Assembly (NCBI GenBank): GCA_051251725.1
Contig: JBPOFN010000023.1
Location: 1-64,000 of the forward strand
Length of the DNA: 64,000 nucleotides
Direction of reading: 5' to 3'
DNA from: JALZUE01 sp051251725
GTDB taxonomy: Bacteria; Pseudomonadota; Gammaproteobacteria; Enterobacterales; Alteromonadaceae
The first letter of the stretch is position 1. Each line of letters opens with the position of its first letter. The notes under the pieces were generated by a model, which saw only the letters and a list, made by a program, of their open reading frames with translations, had not been told where the DNA came from and ran no database searches. The position numbers were made by a program, and so were the translations under genes. Shown here piece after piece: positions 18,336-27,496 of this stretch.

Positions 18336-19082
18336 TTAGTCAGTAAACCTTTCCGCTAAGGTTATATTTTTTATATGCTTTTTGGTTGATTCAGGGAAGT
18401 CAGAAAACAGAGTGTCAACGCCCCATTGAGCACATATTTTAATATCTTCGATATGATTAACAGTATAAACACCTATTTTTAAACCAAGGGCTTTTGCTTC
18501 GTTAACGAGTGATTGATTCGCACTTTCGAGGGCAATATTAAGTTGGTCGATAGCTAAACCTTCAATTAACGATGATAGTTTTAAGGGCTGGCAAGCGATG
18601 AGTGCGGCGGTACGAATCTTAGGACATTGGTTTTTGAGCTGCGCAATAATATGATGATTAAAAGAAGAAACGATAATTTGTTGATAGCTAAAGTTATAAC
18701 GCTGTACGGCGATTTCGATATGACGAAACAAGCTGTCGATTAATTTCGGTATGTCCGCTAATGCTAAATAGCTTGATTTTACTTCGATATTTAATTCGCA
18801 GCGGCCATCAATGGTTCTTAATGCGTGCAGTAGGGTGGTGATGTGCTCACCATGGCCCGCGGGTAATTGAAGTAATTCAGTGATGGCAACATCGTGCAGT
18901 TTTTTCGGCCGCTGGCAAGCATCTAAGACATGACTGTCGTGCGATACTATTAGCTCACCGCTGGGGTGTATTTGCACATCAAGTTCAATCCCATCACAGC
19001 CTTGTTTAATCGCCTGTTCAAAGGCTAATAAGGTATTTTCAGGATATTGACCACTAGCGCCCCGATGTGCAAATGTTTTCAT
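18336..19082 (-). CDS. Glycerophosphodiester phosphodiesterase
   Basis: A 248-residue TIM-barrel enzyme that splits glycerophosphodiesters into glycerol 3-phosphate and an alcohol. The family motif AHRGASGQYPENT is near the N-terminus, followed by IELDVQIHPSGELIVSHD with metal-binding Glu/Asp and catalytic His, and VNIEVKSS-like NIEVKSS for the third acidic ligand. There is no signal peptide, so it resembles cytoplasmic UgpQ rather than GlpQ. It stands alone between blaI and psd on the same strand. Confidence 0.92.
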   Translation of the reverse strand: MKTFAHRGASGQYPENTLLAFEQAIKQGCDGIELDVQIHPSGELIVSHDSHVLDACQRPKKLHDVAITELLQLPAGHGEHITTLLHALRTIDGRCELNIEVKSSYLALADIPKLIDSLFRHIEIAVQRYNFSYQQIIVSSFNHHIIAQLKNQCPKIRTAALIACQPLKLSSLIEGLAIDQLNIALESANQSLVNEAKALGLKIGVYTVNHIEDIKICAQWGVDTLFSDFPESTKKHIKNITLAERFTD

Positions 19083-19143
19083 GGGCTCAGCCCTTTGTTT
19101 AGCTCTATAGTTAAAAAGTATACGCTAAACTATTTCGCGTCAA

Positions 19144-20031
19144 CTAATCAGCATTAACTGTTTCAGGGCTAATTAAATCGGCGTAGTGCTCACCTAAACG
19201 AGTGACGGTTTCTGGGCCTGCCTGTTCATTAAATTTCACCATATTGGGCGCAAAAGTGCTAACAACAGTTGAACCTAATTTAAAGCGGCCCATTTCATCA
19301 CCTTTGGCAAAAGTGATGGCCGCTTCGCCTGAAGCCGGATAAGTCCAACGGAAAATATCTTTGCCGGCAGGTGGGGTGATTGTGCCAGCCCAAGTTGTTT
19401 CAATACTCGCCACTATAGTTGCCCCTACTAACACCATCGCCAACGCGCCATTAGGGGTATCAAATACACAAACAACACGTTCATTACGCGCAAATAAGTT
19501 AGGAACATTATTCGCTGTTAAGGGATTGACTGAAAATAAATCACCCGGTACGTATATCATTTCACGTAAAGTGGCAGCCATTGGCATATGAATGCGGTGA
19601 TAATCTTTTGGTGCTAAATAGATGCAAGAAAAGTCGCCATCTTGAAAAGGCGCAGCGGTTTTTTCATCGCCGCCCAATAACGTAGTTAAACTATAATTAA
19701 AGCCTTTTGCTTGAATTAACTGGCCTTGTTCAATTTTCCCTTGTTGGCTAATTGCACCATCAACAGGGTAACAAAGCGTGCTTGGGTCGTTATCGATAGG
19801 GCGAGCGCCGTCTGCTAATTCACGGGTAAAAAAATCATTAAAGGTTTTAAAGTCGGTAGCATTTTTTAACTTCGCTTCAGCCATATTAATACCATAAGCT
19901 TTAATAAACATATTAATTGCTTTGGTGGTAACCCAACCGGCTTCTGCGGCGGCCACTTTTCCAACTAAACGGGTGATTACGTGTTTTGGCATCGCGTACT
20001 GTAATGCAATTTTTAAACGATCAAGAGACAC
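19144..20031 (-). CDS. psd: Phosphatidylserine decarboxylase proenzyme
   Basis: A 295-residue inner-membrane enzyme that makes phosphatidylethanolamine. The C-terminal LGST motif (in RFKLGSTVV) is the site of serinolysis that creates the pyruvoyl cofactor and splits the chain into beta and alpha subunits. YHRIHMP and FSVNPLT are further family segments. It lies 31 bp after rsgA on the same strand, the orn/rsgA/psd order known from E. coli. Confidence 0.96.
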   Translation of the reverse strand: MSLDRLKIALQYAMPKHVITRLVGKVAAAEAGWVTTKAINMFIKAYGINMAEAKLKNATDFKTFNDFFTRELADGARPIDNDPSTLCYPVDGAISQQGKIEQGQLIQAKGFNYSLTTLLGGDEKTAAPFQDGDFSCIYLAPKDYHRIHMPMAATLREMIYVPGDLFSVNPLTANNVPNLFARNERVVCVFDTPNGALAMVLVGATIVASIETTWAGTITPPAGKDIFRWTYPASGEAAITFAKGDEMGRFKLGSTVVSTFAPNMVKFNEQAGPETVTRLGEHYADLISPETVNAD

Positions 20032-20062
20032 TCTTTTTCCTTAAACTTAAAGATTAATTTTA

Positions 20063-21097
20063 TTATTGATTGAAGCGGGTAGTTTGTAAATTTTCATTAA
20101 TACTTTCGAGTATACGTTGAAAACTTTCTAGTCGCTGTGGATGTATTTCACCCTTTTCTGCGGCGGCAACTAAGGCACAGCCAGGATCGGTTTTATGTTT
20201 ACAGTCACGGAATTTACAAGTTCCTAAATAATCAGAAAACTCAATGAAACCGTGGCTAACTTGTGCTGGCGATAAATGCCAAAGACCAAATTCGCGAATT
20301 CCAGGAGAGTCAATTAAGTTGCCCCCCACTTGAAAATGATACAAGGTTGCGACTGTTGTGGTGTGTTGTCCGAGGCCAGAGTTTTCTGAAACCATCTTAG
20401 TATGAATTGCTAACTCAGGCATTAGGCTGTTCACTAAGGTTGATTTGCCAACCCCAGATTGACCAACAAAAATACTGGTTTTATCTTTTAATTGCTCGGT
20501 TAATTCTGTCATGCCGTCTTGACTTTGGCTGCTGGCATAAAGCACCTTATAACCAATCGCACGGTAAATATCTAAACGTTCTTCAATTGCACTTTGATTA
20601 AGTTCATCAAGTAAATCAATTTTATTAAGCACAATAATGGGGGTGATATTGGTTTGTTTGGAAGCAACCAAGTAGCGGTCAATAATATCACTATTAAACG
20701 CCGGTAAAACTGAAGAGATAATGAATATTTGGTCGATATTGGCGGCAATAGGCTTTAGTCCATCATAAACATCGGGTCTTGAAAGTACACTTGAGCGCTC
20801 GTGAACGGCTTCAATAACTCCAGAAATACTATGTTCAGTTTCTTTGCCTTGACGCCAAATAACTTTATCACCACACACTAAACTGGTGATCGATCGGCGT
20901 AAGTTACAACGGAATACTTCACCATCAGTATTTTCAACATCAGCGTGCTGGCCAAATCGACTAATAACCACACCTTCTAGCGCATCGCCGAGTTCACTGT
21001 CTTGCCAATTAATTTGTGTTTTATTGTTTATTTTATTGGTTTGATTGGCTTTGATACGTCGTACCTGACCTTTGGTCAGTTTTTTAGTTTTAGCCAC
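20063..21097 (-). CDS. rsgA: Ribosome small-subunit-dependent GTPase A
   Basis: A 344-residue GTPase that helps mature the 30S subunit: an N-terminal OB fold, a circularly permuted GTPase domain with NKID (G4) before GQSGVGKST (G1) and DSPGIREFG (G3), and a C-terminal zinc segment C-x-x-x-x-C-x-H-x(6)-C. Divergent from orn, with psd downstream. Confidence 0.95.
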   Translation of the reverse strand: MAKTKKLTKGQVRRIKANQTNKINNKTQINWQDSELGDALEGVVISRFGQHADVENTDGEVFRCNLRRSITSLVCGDKVIWRQGKETEHSISGVIEAVHERSSVLSRPDVYDGLKPIAANIDQIFIISSVLPAFNSDIIDRYLVASKQTNITPIIVLNKIDLLDELNQSAIEERLDIYRAIGYKVLYASSQSQDGMTELTEQLKDKTSIFVGQSGVGKSTLVNSLMPELAIHTKMVSENSGLGQHTTTVATLYHFQVGGNLIDSPGIREFGLWHLSPAQVSHGFIEFSDYLGTCKFRDCKHKTDPGCALVAAAEKGEIHPQRLESFQRILESINENLQTTRFNQ

Positions 21098-21404
21098 AAT
21101 TCGTCAACAGGGTATTGATCATTACGTTAATACTCATTAAAAATGGGTCATTAAGATACGAAGTGATCTTAATAGATTAAATCGTATTATACTCAAGCCT
21201 GATATTATTACTAGATTGTCCGTTCAAGCTACTAGATTATATAATAGCGCAGGTGTGTTTTATGTTTAGACAACCATTAAGCTCGGTTTATGGCTTTTTA
21301 ATCATCAGGCGATAAATTCCCAAAGAAAGAAATTAGCTTAAAGCCGAGTTGGGCTTGGTTAGAATAATCGCTATACTGGCAGAAAATTTTCATAAAGGAT
21401 TGTT
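21098..21404. other. Intergenic region between divergent rsgA and orn
   Basis: About 307 bp without a gene. It holds a promoter candidate for orn at its right end. No tRNA cloverleaf or convincing small ORF was found. Confidence 0.6.
21349..21377 (+). promoter_or_regulatory. Promoter candidate for orn
   Basis: TTGGGC (21349-21354), 17 bases, then TATACT (21372-21377), 28 bp before the orn ATG. Good spacing and a strong -10, moderate -35. Confidence 0.55.
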
Positions 21405-21950
21405 ATGTCATTAAATGAAACAAATTTAATTTGGTTAGATTTAGAAATGACTGGTTTAGAGCCAGAAACTGATGTGATTTTAGAGATTGCTTCCGTTATC
21501 ACCGATAGCCAGCTAAATATTCTTGCCAAAGGACCGGTTTTTGCTATTCATCAATCAGAGGAAGTTCTCAATAATATGAATCCTTGGTGTATTGAACATC
21601 ATGGTAAATCAGGTTTAACAAAACGTTGTCAAGACAGTGAAGTTGACCTAGCGACAGCGACAACAGAAACCATTAACTTCGTTGCACAATATGTCCCGCC
21701 AGGAAAATCCCCGATGTGTGGTAACAGCATTGGCCAAGATCGACGTTTTATTAATAAATACATGCCTGACTTTGAAGATTATTTTCATTATCGCAATCTT
21801 GATGTCAGTACAGTAAAAGAATTGGCAAGACGTTGGAAGCCGGAAGTATTAGACAAAGTCGTTAAAACCGGCGCCCATTTAGCACTTGATGATATTTTAG
21901 AGTCGATTGCCGAGTTAAAGGTTTATCAACAACATTTCTTTAACGTTTAA
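21405..21950 (+). CDS. orn: Oligoribonuclease
   Basis: A 181-residue DEDDh 3'-5' exonuclease that degrades 2-5 nt RNAs and pGpG, the product of c-di-GMP hydrolysis. The motifs are WLDLEMTGLEPE (Exo I), GNSIGQDRRFI (Exo II) and HLALDDI (Exo III). Ribosome site AAAGGA before the ATG. Essential in many gammaproteobacteria; its pGpG role links it loosely to the c-di-GMP-related protein at 60485. Confidence 0.96.
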   Translation: MSLNETNLIWLDLEMTGLEPETDVILEIASVITDSQLNILAKGPVFAIHQSEEVLNNMNPWCIEHHGKSGLTKRCQDSEVDLATATTETINFVAQYVPPGKSPMCGNSIGQDRRFINKYMPDFEDYFHYRNLDVSTVKELARRWKPEVLDKVVKTGAHLALDDILESIAELKVYQQHFFNV

Positions 21951-21959
21951 CCTTTTTGG

Positions 21960-21989
21960 TAGGCTCGTAGGCTCGTAGGCTCGTAGGCT
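21960..21989. repeat. Octamer tandem repeat (TAGGCTCG)n
   Basis: Three exact copies of TAGGCTCG and a partial fourth (TAGGCT) fill the short space between the convergent ends of orn and the glycosyltransferase gene. Confidence 0.85.
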
Positions 21990-21997
21990 TAGTTGCG

Positions 21998-23014
21998 CTA
22001 TTGCCACAATTGCGCACTTAATGGTTTTGCATCACGCCATTGATTATTAACAATGGCGTGAGCAATTGCTCCGGCAACATCGGGTAAGGGTTTAGCATTA
22101 GGTTTTATTTGCTCTTGGCACCAGCGGGCAATATTTTCTAAAGTTAATGCCTTCACTACAGTTGCATGTTGTAATTGCTGCAAAGCTAACGCATTCGAAT
22201 GCTGCTCCATTTGCCCATTTAACGGCTTGGTTAAAATTGGCAAACCTAAATGTAAACACTCACTGATCAATTCAAAACCGCTATTACAAATCACTGCTGA
22301 GGCAGCAACAAGATCTTTTTTAAAACCTAAATAATTGGTTGTTCGGGTTTCAACATTGGCCTTGGTTTGGTTGCTTAAATCAGGTGAGTACTGAACAAAA
22401 TTAACGTTCGGAATTTGAGTTAACATAGCAGTAACTTGTGTTTGATCTTCAAACGGTAAATAAACCAAGACATGTTTATTCTCATTACTTGAAACAATGT
22501 CGGTATCAATGATCGGCGGTAAAATATTGTCGCTGTATGGGTGCCAATGTAAACCAAAGCTGTGTTTTGCCGGCGCAAATTTTCGCATAATTAAACGGGT
22601 AAAATAATTATCACCAGCAAGCGGGGTATTTTCACCAAAAGCATATTGATGACCGATACCTAACACTGGCTTGTTTTTTGTTTTCGCTGCCCAAGCGGTT
22701 ACTGGCTCAAAGTCGGTGATCACTAAATCATACTGTTCGACATTGAGACTTTTAATGTCTTGATAAAACCGTAAAAGATTATTCTGTTTGGCAGTACTAA
22801 AATGATCTATTTTTCCATTTTTACTGATGAAGGTTAAGCCAGCAACGTGGAGGAAATCACCAAACGCTTCCATATCAAAAAAATCTTTCTTAGCTCGTCC
22901 CGAAAATAAGTAAGTAATTTCTAAGTTAGGATAACGTGCTAATTTATTGGCTAACACCCGAGCGCGAGATATGTGACCATTACCAGTACCTTGAATGCCA
23001 TAAAGTATTTTCAT
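21998..23014 (-). CDS. MJ1255/VC2487-family glycosyltransferase
   Basis: A 338-residue GT-B type glycosyltransferase. The N-terminal GIQGTGNGHISRARVLA is the family mark, and the C-terminal half has an acceptor/nucleotide site like that of UDP-glycosyltransferases (CNSGFELISECLHLGLP, then KPLNGQMEQHSNA). The sugar and acceptor are unknown. It lies 19 bp downstream of the PAP2 phosphatase gene on the same strand, an arrangement that suggests a lipid-linked or lipid-modifying pathway. Confidence 0.85.
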   Translation of the reverse strand: MKILYGIQGTGNGHISRARVLANKLARYPNLEITYLFSGRAKKDFFDMEAFGDFLHVAGLTFISKNGKIDHFSTAKQNNLLRFYQDIKSLNVEQYDLVITDFEPVTAWAAKTKNKPVLGIGHQYAFGENTPLAGDNYFTRLIMRKFAPAKHSFGLHWHPYSDNILPPIIDTDIVSSNENKHVLVYLPFEDQTQVTAMLTQIPNVNFVQYSPDLSNQTKANVETRTTNYLGFKKDLVAASAVICNSGFELISECLHLGLPILTKPLNGQMEQHSNALALQQLQHATVVKALTLENIARWCQEQIKPNAKPLPDVAGAIAHAIVNNQWRDAKPLSAQLWQ

Positions 23015-23033
23015 TGTGGTTTCGCTTTTATAT

Positions 23034-23564
23034 TTATAAAAAGGTCGCCGTAGTTACGACCAAATAAGCAAGTGCAGAGCCCAAACAAGCTCCGGCTAAG
23101 ATGTCAGTTGGGAAATGAACGCCCAAGATGACGCGTGAGCAACCAACACAGGTTGCCCAGATATAAAGTGGGTAGGCAGTTGCGCCATAAACTAAACAAC
23201 ATAAACCCGCTAATAAAAAAGCCGCCATGGTGTGGCCAGAGGGAAAACTAAATTGGTCTGATGGTGTTACTAAACTTGAAAAATAAGGAATAACTTCAGG
23301 TGGTCGGCGACGTTTTAAGCTGCGCTTTAAAACAAAATATATTGGCCGTTCAATCGCAAAAGCTAATAAAGCCAAGAGTAAAAAGTTAGCGCCTGACGCG
23401 GGTTCGGCCATGGCAATTACGCAAGGTAATAGCACTTGCATATAACCGTCGCCGCTTTTAGAGAAACCGCGAATAAACGCGATAAAGCGGCCATAACTGT
23501 GGGATCTTACACACCAAAGTAAAAGTTGCAGGTCGCATTTGTAAACATCATTTTTAACGTTCAT
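23034..23564 (-). CDS. PAP2-family membrane phosphatase
   Basis: About 176 residues with several membrane helices and the complete phosphatidic acid phosphatase type 2 signature: K-x6-R-P (in KRSLKRRRP), PSGH, and SR-x5-H-x3-D (SRVILGVHFPTD). It removes phosphate from lipid phosphates or undecaprenyl pyrophosphate at the membrane. I prefer the ATG at 23564; the frame stays open to an ATG at 23657, but the extra 31 residues do not look like part of a PAP2 protein. Paired with the downstream glycosyltransferase. Confidence 0.85.
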   Translation of the reverse strand: MNVKNDVYKCDLQLLLWCVRSHSYGRFIAFIRGFSKSGDGYMQVLLPCVIAMAEPASGANFLLLALLAFAIERPIYFVLKRSLKRRRPPEVIPYFSSLVTPSDQFSFPSGHTMAAFLLAGLCCLVYGATAYPLYIWATCVGCSRVILGVHFPTDILAGACLGSALAYLVVTTATFL

Positions 23565-23799
23565 GCTGTTAAAATAAGCACAACATATGAATCTCAGGTG
23601 ACACTTATGTGTCTTTTTGATGAAATGTTTGGCCAAAAGCATAAAAATCAAATGCAAAAATGGCGAAGTTAGTGATTATGATTGATTCTCAGTGGTAAAT
23701 CTTACACTATTGCTCTGCTTGGTTTTAACTAACTAATGGCATCATTTTCAATCTTATTATCAATACATGCATGAAAAATAATGGCATGTGGAAGGAATC

Positions 23800-26700
23800 A
23801 TGAGTTCATCGACCCCCGCTTTTCATCAACAGTTTTATCGTACTTATTTTTTAATGTTTTTTGCGCTTATGGTGCTAGCGGTTGCCAGTTATGGTTTGAT
23901 GAAAGTACGCGAGCATAAATTTGTTCAGCAACTTGATCTGCAAATTCCGCAAATGCAGAAAAACAGCGAGCAACTCGCCTTAGTACGGGCGGCCGAAATA
24001 AATTTACAAGCGCTTAATACCGGTACTATCGCGACTGATTTTGTTGAATTACACCAAGCACTCGAAAAACAGTTATTAACCTTAACGCAGCAAGTTGATT
24101 TTTTAGCGATTGCTGACTTTGAATACTTAGCTAAACAGACGGATGCTAATCAAATCATCCGCATTGCCGGTAAAGACACGTTAAATCGTAACTTAATTGA
24201 TAAAAGCCAAACGTTATTGAGCAATACACTGCTCAGTTTGAACCAGGTCATTGCGTTAAAGTCAGAGCGTGCAGAAGAATTATATAATTTAATAAAAAAT
24301 GAACGTGCTGGTGAGGCGACTACTATTTCAAGAGCGCGAGCACATGCGCAATTAATGTTGGGCTTAAAACACGATCTGATCGCGTTAAATCATTTGCAAG
24401 CGATTGCTGCCCAAATTGCTTTATTTAATTTACAAAGCCCTGATTTATTTATTGATCATGTTGACAGTTTAAGTCAGCAATTATTTGCTTGGTTTGAACA
24501 GTTTTCGCAAACCATTGCCAATGAAGATAAAGCCTTATTTGAGCAATTGACTTTATTAAATCGAGTCTTGGTGACGGATGATCGCTTAATCGCAAAATGG
24601 CGCGGCCACCTTCGCCTTTATAAAGCATACCAACAATTACTCTACACGCAGAAATCACAATTAAGCAATGCCACCAACCACTTAAGCAAACAGGTGAGAA
24701 ATATCGGTGGCGAAGTGTCGGTACACGATTTAGTGCCAGTGTGGTTACAAGAACAGCTGGCAAGCAAGGGCATTAAGTTAAATCATCAAATATTACAGTT
24801 AACGCTATTAGTGGTGATGGCGTTAGCAATTTCGATGATTTTGCTCTCGATTTTGGTGCTTAATCGCCGCATTCAATCGTCAGCGCAGCAGCAAATCAGC
24901 TTTGTCAAAAACTGTCTATCGGCTAACAATCAACCTGAAAAAAGCCCGGCCTTAAAAATTAAAAATGACGAGCAAGGGCAGCTTTATCAATTATTGAATA
25001 ATATTGTCAATCCCGGCTTTACCCGTGACGATATGTTAAAAATAAAAGCGGATCATCAGCAATTATTAACCGAATTTTGTCAAAACTACCAAGTAACACA
25101 ATGGCAGTTATCAAATGCAAGTGAGCAACAACCCCTTCAACGGTTAATGGGGACTTGGTTTGATAATTTCACCATGACCTCATTATTTAGCTTTAGAGCC
25201 GTTTTTAACCGCCAGACTTGCCGTGACTTTATTAAAGCAGCCCGAGCGGTAAAGAAAAATCATCGTAGTCAGCAAGTGATCTTAGAATCACTGGCGGGAA
25301 CTACTTTGTTGGTAAGTATTCACTACGATGAACAGTCTTTTATTTTATATGGCGCTGTCGGTGAAATCTTTAACCAAGATAGCAACAGTCACCTTATGGA
25401 AGTCAATCATCTGCATGCTGAAATTGATAATTTACGTCAGCAACAGTTAGTTAATAATGGCTCGTTAGCGAAAGCGGTTAATAATCGTGTTATTCAAGCT
25501 ATGTTACAAAGCCAAGCGGAAAGCTTAATGCATAAAACGCCGGTGTCGAGCTTATATCGTCAGCTTTATCGCATGTTAGTGTGGGCAAAGGAAAATCAGT
25601 TAAGTGCTGAAATTGGCCAAAAAGAGCTCGCTTTATCTTTAGTTGATACATGTTTACAAGATCAAATTCTTGCCGCGCTTGCCAATTTATCCACTGAATT
25701 TAAAGGGCAACGCAATCGCTATCAATTTCAAGATAATTTAGCCGAGCGTTATTCAGTGCAATTTGATGCTCAGTTATTTGAGGCGTTAATTTTAGGCATC
25801 GCCCGTATTATGGTGGCGCGTCAGCGCAATTGTGAATTATTACTGTCGGCCAATTTAACGGATAAAAATGATGGCCAATATATTGTTGGTTATAAATTTA
25901 CATTAATCACTGAGCACAGTTCAGCTGAAGCCAAAGCGCCAATAGTACCAGCTGAAATCAGTGAGTTATTGCAAACTGCAGAATGTACCGATGAGCTAAG
26001 CGATAATAACCAGACGTTACTCAATACTAATAATTACAGCCGATTATTAAGGCAGTTATTGCAGCGCTTATTCGCTCGAGAATTACTATTGGAAGAAACG
26101 GAGACCGGCTACCAATTTAGTTTTGAATTACCTCATACCTCAATCAATAAAGTAAGTGAAGACAGTTTGTTACTAGAACTGACTAATAAACGCTTTTTGT
26201 ATATTACTACCGCACTTACTTCAAAAGTGAGCCAAAACTTAATGGTTTCCGCACTTGAAGAAGCCAAAGCGCAGGTTGACCGTGTTGCATATGAAAACTT
26301 GGACAAGGAATTAACCGTTGAACAATTACAGCGTCAGTCGCTGCATGCGGTGATTGTTAGTGAAGTTAGCCGATATCCTGAACTTTCCTTTACCATCAAT
26401 GCTTTACCTGAAAAGCTCAGGCCTAAACTTTATTGTCTTGCGGGTAAGGCGCATTTAGCGACCAGCATTCACCAAGGTGTTTTTGACCAAATAGCGTTAC
26501 CTTTTAATAAACATGCCTTTATTCGCGGCTTGAAAACATTATTGACGGGTGAGCCGTTCGATAATTTACAGATTGATAAACAAGCGATGGATAAAGCGAC
26601 TTATCTTAATTCTGGTATTGAAGTGTTATTAGCCGTTAGGGATTTCAGCCAATATGCGGTGCTTTATCAAGTATTAAATTATTTCGGTTTTAGTGTCACT

Positions 26701-27399
26701 ATTGCGGCCAGTGAAGCTGAAATGATGCCATTATGGCGAAGTGGTCGTCACTTAATTTTGATCTCGGAATTTAACGCTTCGCCGATTATTGCGTTAGACA
26801 ATGGCAAGCAAGTTCAGCGTGGAGTTATTGCGACTAGTCAGCAACTGATCAATACTTGGCAGCAAGAGACTAACGCGAGCCAGTGGCACTTTGCTTGTTT
26901 ACCAGCAAGGCTAACGATTGAAAACTTAACTGAAATATTGTCGACTTGGTTAGTGGTACAAGAGCCGGTAATTAAAACAGCAAGCAACAGAGCCACTAAA
27001 AAAGTGGATTTGGATTTTCAATTTAAATCAGTATCGCCAGTTCGCAATCAACAAGCGGCCTTTGAAGATTTACCCGCGGTGTTTAATATTGCCAAATTTG
27101 CCAATAATCAAGCTGGGGTTGAATGTGCTGCCTATATGCTGGACGAATATATCACTGAAAATTTACAGCTGGCGCAAAAACTTAATTATGTTTTATCGGT
27201 GAAGTCGCATGAACATGTTAAGGAATATTTAGCGCAACTGAGCTTAAACGCGAAAATTTTATCCGCTGATAATCTATTAACCTTATGCCGCGAAATTGAA
27301 GTTAATGTTGCTCAGCAGCATTATCATGACTGCGAAAGGTTAATGCCAAAAATTATTGAAGAAGTGCAGCTAATCGCCCAATACGCTGAGGCGATTTAG
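23800..27399 (+). CDS. Large hybrid-sensor-like membrane protein lacking phosphotransfer residues
   Basis: About 1199 residues, started at the ATG at 23800, which has a GGAAGGA ribosome site; a GTG four codons upstream is less likely. Layout: membrane helix (about 9-30), a 300-residue helical periplasmic region, second helix (330-353), a long cytoplasmic part. The latter follows the order of a hybrid kinase (linker, HisKA/HATPase-like 560-770, two receiver-like folds 798-920 and 940-1055, Hpt-like helices 1090-1199), but no H-box, N-box or glycine boxes are visible; the receiver phospho-aspartates are replaced by S854 and S989, and the Hpt histidine aligns with A1145. The frame is intact over 3.6 kb, so it is probably a functional non-catalytic protein. 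Domain names are inferred by eye. Divergent from the PAP2/glycosyltransferase pair. Confidence 0.75.
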   Translation: MSSSTPAFHQQFYRTYFLMFFALMVLAVASYGLMKVREHKFVQQLDLQIPQMQKNSEQLALVRAAEINLQALNTGTIATDFVELHQALEKQLLTLTQQVDFLAIADFEYLAKQTDANQIIRIAGKDTLNRNLIDKSQTLLSNTLLSLNQVIALKSERAEELYNLIKNERAGEATTISRARAHAQLMLGLKHDLIALNHLQAIAAQIALFNLQSPDLFIDHVDSLSQQLFAWFEQFSQTIANEDKALFEQLTLLNRVLVTDDRLIAKWRGHLRLYKAYQQLLYTQKSQLSNATNHLSKQVRNIGGEVSVHDLVPVWLQEQLASKGIKLNHQILQLTLLVVMALAISMILLSILVLNRRIQSSAQQQISFVKNCLSANNQPEKSPALKIKNDEQGQLYQLLNNIVNPGFTRDDMLKIKADHQQLLTEFCQNYQVTQWQLSNASEQQPLQRLMGTWFDNFTMTSLFSFRAVFNRQTCRDFIKAARAVKKNHRSQQVILESLAGTTLLVSIHYDEQSFILYGAVGEIFNQDSNSHLMEVNHLHAEIDNLRQQQLVNNGSLAKAVNNRVIQAMLQSQAESLMHKTPVSSLYRQLYRMLVWAKENQLSAEIGQKELALSLVDTCLQDQILAALANLSTEFKGQRNRYQFQDNLAERYSVQFDAQLFEALILGIARIMVARQRNCELLLSANLTDKNDGQYIVGYKFTLITEHSSAEAKAPIVPAEISELLQTAECTDELSDNNQTLLNTNNYSRLLRQLLQRLFARELLLEETETGYQFSFELPHTSINKVSEDSLLLELTNKRFLYITTALTSKVSQNLMVSALEEAKAQVDRVAYENLDKELTVEQLQRQSLHAVIVSEVSRYPELSFTINALPEKLRPKLYCLAGKAHLATSIHQGVFDQIALPFNKHAFIRGLKTLLTGEPFDNLQIDKQAMDKATYLNSGIEVLLAVRDFSQYAVLYQVLNYFGFSVTIAASEAEMMPLWRSGRHLILISEFNASPIIALDNGKQVQRGVIATSQQLINTWQQETNASQWHFACLPARLTIENLTEILSTWLVVQEPVIKTASNRATKKVDLDFQFKSVSPVRNQQAAFEDLPAVFNIAKFANNQAGVECAAYMLDEYITENLQLAQKLNYVLSVKSHEHVKEYLAQLSLNAKILSADNLLTLCREIEVNVAQQHYHDCERLMPKIIEEVQLIAQYAEAI

Positions 27400-27465
27400 T
27401 TATTTCCTAGTTATTAATAAGTTATCAACAAGTTGTCAGCTAGTTATCACCTAGCTATTTATCAT
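27397..27465. repeat. Degenerate TAGTTAT-type repeat
   Basis: Five to six imperfect copies of A/TAGTTAT or TAGCTAT spaced 10-14 bp fill the start of the gap after the large sensor-like gene. Another locus-specific short repeat in a gene-end spacer. Confidence 0.5.
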
Positions 27466-27496
27466 GTTAATCGAATTCAGCAGCAGAGGTTTTTAG

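Noticed and set aside
21960..21989. tRNA gene after orn
   Set aside because: Some gammaproteobacteria carry a tRNA near orn, but here there is only an octamer repeat and no cloverleaf.
23565..23657. N-terminal extension of the PAP2 phosphatase
   Set aside because: The extra 31 residues are Cys/His/Lys-rich and unlike the family's N-terminus; the ATG at 23564 fits the usual length.
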